From the NCBI GenBank assembly GCA_046727955.1, contig JBKPDO010000022.1:1-11843 (forward strand): a stretch of DNA of 11,843 bases, given 5' to 3'. This stretch comes from DASVXQ01 sp046727955. GTDB taxonomy: Bacteria > Actinomycetota > CALGFH01. Position 1 is the stretch's first letter. Each line of letters opens with the position of its first letter. A program made the position numbers and the translations under genes. Positions 10,630-11,843 of this stretch are shown in pieces. Below the pieces are notes generated by a model. It was not told the origin of the DNA. It saw only the letters and a program-made list of their open reading frames with translations, and made no database searches.

Positions 10630-11843
10630 AACCTCTCGGGCCCGCTGGCTCCTGGCGCTGGCCGGCCTGGTGCTCGCGTCCATCCTGCTGGTCACGCCCG
10701 CCGCGCTGGCGCAGTCGACCAGCGCGCCCTCGACCACGGCCGCCCCCCCCACGACCGTGGCGCAGCAGACCAAGCCCGCGGACCCGTGCGCCAAGAACCA
10801 GACCGCGATCGCCCGCAAGGTCTGCCAGCTGGGCCAGAACGCCAGCCGCTCGGTGACCGGCGCGATCACCGGCGCCGCCAGCAACATCGTCTCGGCGGCC
10901 GGGGACAGCGCGCTGCGCAGCTTCACCGCGGCGGTGTCGTCGGCGGGCAACTGGTTCCTGCAGCGGGTGGGCGGGCTGATCAACGGCACCACCAGCCCGA
11001 ACGTGCTGAACGCCAAGTGGTTCGGGTCGCAGTACCGGGTGATGCTGGCGCTGGCGGTGGTGATCGCCCTGCCGGTGCTGCTGGTGAGTGTGGCGCAGTC
11101 GATCGTGCGGGTGGACGCCATGCAGGCGATCCGCTCGGCCTTCGTGTACCTGCCGATCGCCGCGATCTTCTCCGCGGTGGCGCCGGCGATCGCGCAGCTG
11201 CTGATCGACTCCAGCGACTGGATGAGCACGGCCATCAGCCACAACGCCAGCGCCAGCGCGCAGCACTTCATGACCCAGACCGGCAGCTGGCTCGGCGCGG
11301 TCGGCGCGGGCACGCTCAACCCGGCGGTGCCGGTCTTTGGCGTGCTGATGGGCGCGATCGTGGTGGTGCTTGGCGCCTTCTCCATCTGGCTGGAGCTGCT
11401 GCTGCGCGGGGCCGCGATCTACATCGCCGTGCTGTTTTTGCCGCTGGGCTTCGCCGCCATGGTGTGGCCGGCCGGGTGGCGCTGGTGCCGCCGGCTGATC
11501 GAGTTCCTGATCGCGATCATCTTCGCCAAGGTGTTCATCGTCGCGATCATCGACATGGCCGCCGCGGGTCTGGCCGCGGGTGGCCTGGCGAGCTTCGAGG
11601 GCGTGCTCGCCGGCGGTGCCCTGCTGCTGATGGCGGCGTTCACGCCGATCGCCCTGCTGCGGCTGATCCCGCTCGCCGAGGCGGCCGTGGTCACGGCCGG
11701 CCAGCAGCGGGCGGCGCTGCGCCAGGCCACCCAGGGCGCGACCGCCTTCACCAGCACCTCGGTGGTGTCGCAGATGATCCAGTCGCGCTTCCGCAGCTCC
11801 GGCGCGTCGGCCGCGGCGGCGGGCGCCGCCGGCTGGGCGGCGC
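10613..11843 (+). CDS. Polytopic membrane protein, TrbL/VirB6-like channel component (3' end outside window)
   Basis: The frame is open from ATG 10613 to the end of the window (410 codons), with AAGGAG (10600-10605) 7 nt upstream inside the preceding gene. Residues 1-33 form a clear signal peptide (Arg-rich start, hydrophobic core, ALA-Q cleavage site at 33/34), followed by a Ser/Thr/Pro/Ala linker and two cysteines in DPCAKNQ...KVCQ. Hydrophobic segments are predicted at about 141-163, 176-199, 240-262, 264-285, 298-322 and 331-357, followed by a polar Gln/Ala-rich region. An exported N-terminus, five or more helices and a soluble tail are the TrbL/VirB6 layout, the inner-membrane channel of type IV secretion systems. 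It directly follows the VirB8-like gene. Specific family membership needs a profile search. Confidence 0.75.
   Translation, partial: MPRGSRTSRARWLLALAGLVLASILLVTPAALAQSTSAPSTTAAPPTTVAQQTKPADPCAKNQTAIARKVCQLGQNASRSVTGAITGAASNIVSAAGDSALRSFTAAVSSAGNWFLQRVGGLINGTTSPNVLNAKWFGSQYRVMLALAVVIALPVLLVSVAQSIVRVDAMQAIRSAFVYLPIAAIFSAVAPAIAQLLIDSSDWMSTAISHNASASAQHFMTQTGSWLGAVGAGTLNPAVPVFGVLMGAIVVVLGAFSIWLELLLRGAAIYIAVLFLPLGFAAMVWPAGWRWCRRLIEFLIAIIFAKVFIVAIIDMAAAGLAAGGLASFEGVLAGGALLLMAAFTPIALLRLIPLAEAAVVTAGQQRAALRQATQGATAFTSTSVVSQMIQSRFRSSGASAAAAGAAGWAA

Noticed and set aside
9469..11385. Very long open frame on the minus strand (638 codons)
   Set aside because: It lies antisense to three well-supported plus-strand genes and has a patchwork composition (Arg/Ala/Gly-rich, no domain). 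Long antisense frames are expected in high-GC coding DNA.

Overview
The window is very GC-rich, with strong G/C bias at third codon positions and frequent GTG/TTG starts. Its gene families (a DUF6112-type small membrane protein, a transglycosylase plus NlpC/P60 hydrolase, an F420-type nitroreductase relative, an MBL-rhodanese protein) point to an actinobacterium, probably an uncultured or metagenomic lineage. I cannot assign a genus. There are no tRNA or rRNA genes, no transposase and no CRISPR array.

Layout: (a) 1-587, minus strand: a single-domain response regulator followed by the start of a membrane glycosyltransferase that resembles HpnB and runs off the left edge. (b) 588-902: a noncoding stretch with a 33-bp tandem duplication and a strong GC hairpin. 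(c) 903-3163, plus strand: a SnoaL/NTF2-like protein, an MBL-rhodanese-rhodanese protein, a second copy of the same hairpin type, and a DgkA-type lipid kinase. (d) 3351-4097, plus strand: a free-standing B3/B4 domain protein whose first five codons are duplicated. (e) 4130-4942: a MarR-type regulator (minus) and an F420-dependent nitroreductase-type gene (plus), joined head to head. Each lacks its normal N-terminus, as if a deletion or recombination removed both 5' ends and the promoter between them.

(f) 5061-11843 is the most interesting part. On the minus strand are an AAA+ ATPase of the Cdc48/FtsH-like class and a membrane-anchored bifunctional cell-wall hydrolase (lytic transglycosylase plus NlpC/P60). 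After a 476-nt divergent regulatory region, the plus strand carries a MinD/ParA-type ATPase with an EspI-like lead-in, a DUF6112-type two-helix membrane protein (possible VirB2/TrbC-like subunit), a single-pass protein that looks VirB8-like, and a signal-peptide-bearing polytopic protein that looks TrbL/VirB6-like and continues past the right edge. This matches the cell-wall lysis, pilin-like, assembly-factor and channel components of an actinobacterial type IV secretion or conjugation-like apparatus. VirB4/VirD4-type ATPases would be expected just beyond the window.

Short tandem repeats of 12, 15 or 33 bp recur at several places (745-810, 3351-3380, 4155-4190, 4226-4300, 6600-6623). Several alter coding sequence in frame. 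Function calls rest on motif recognition by eye; no database search was run.
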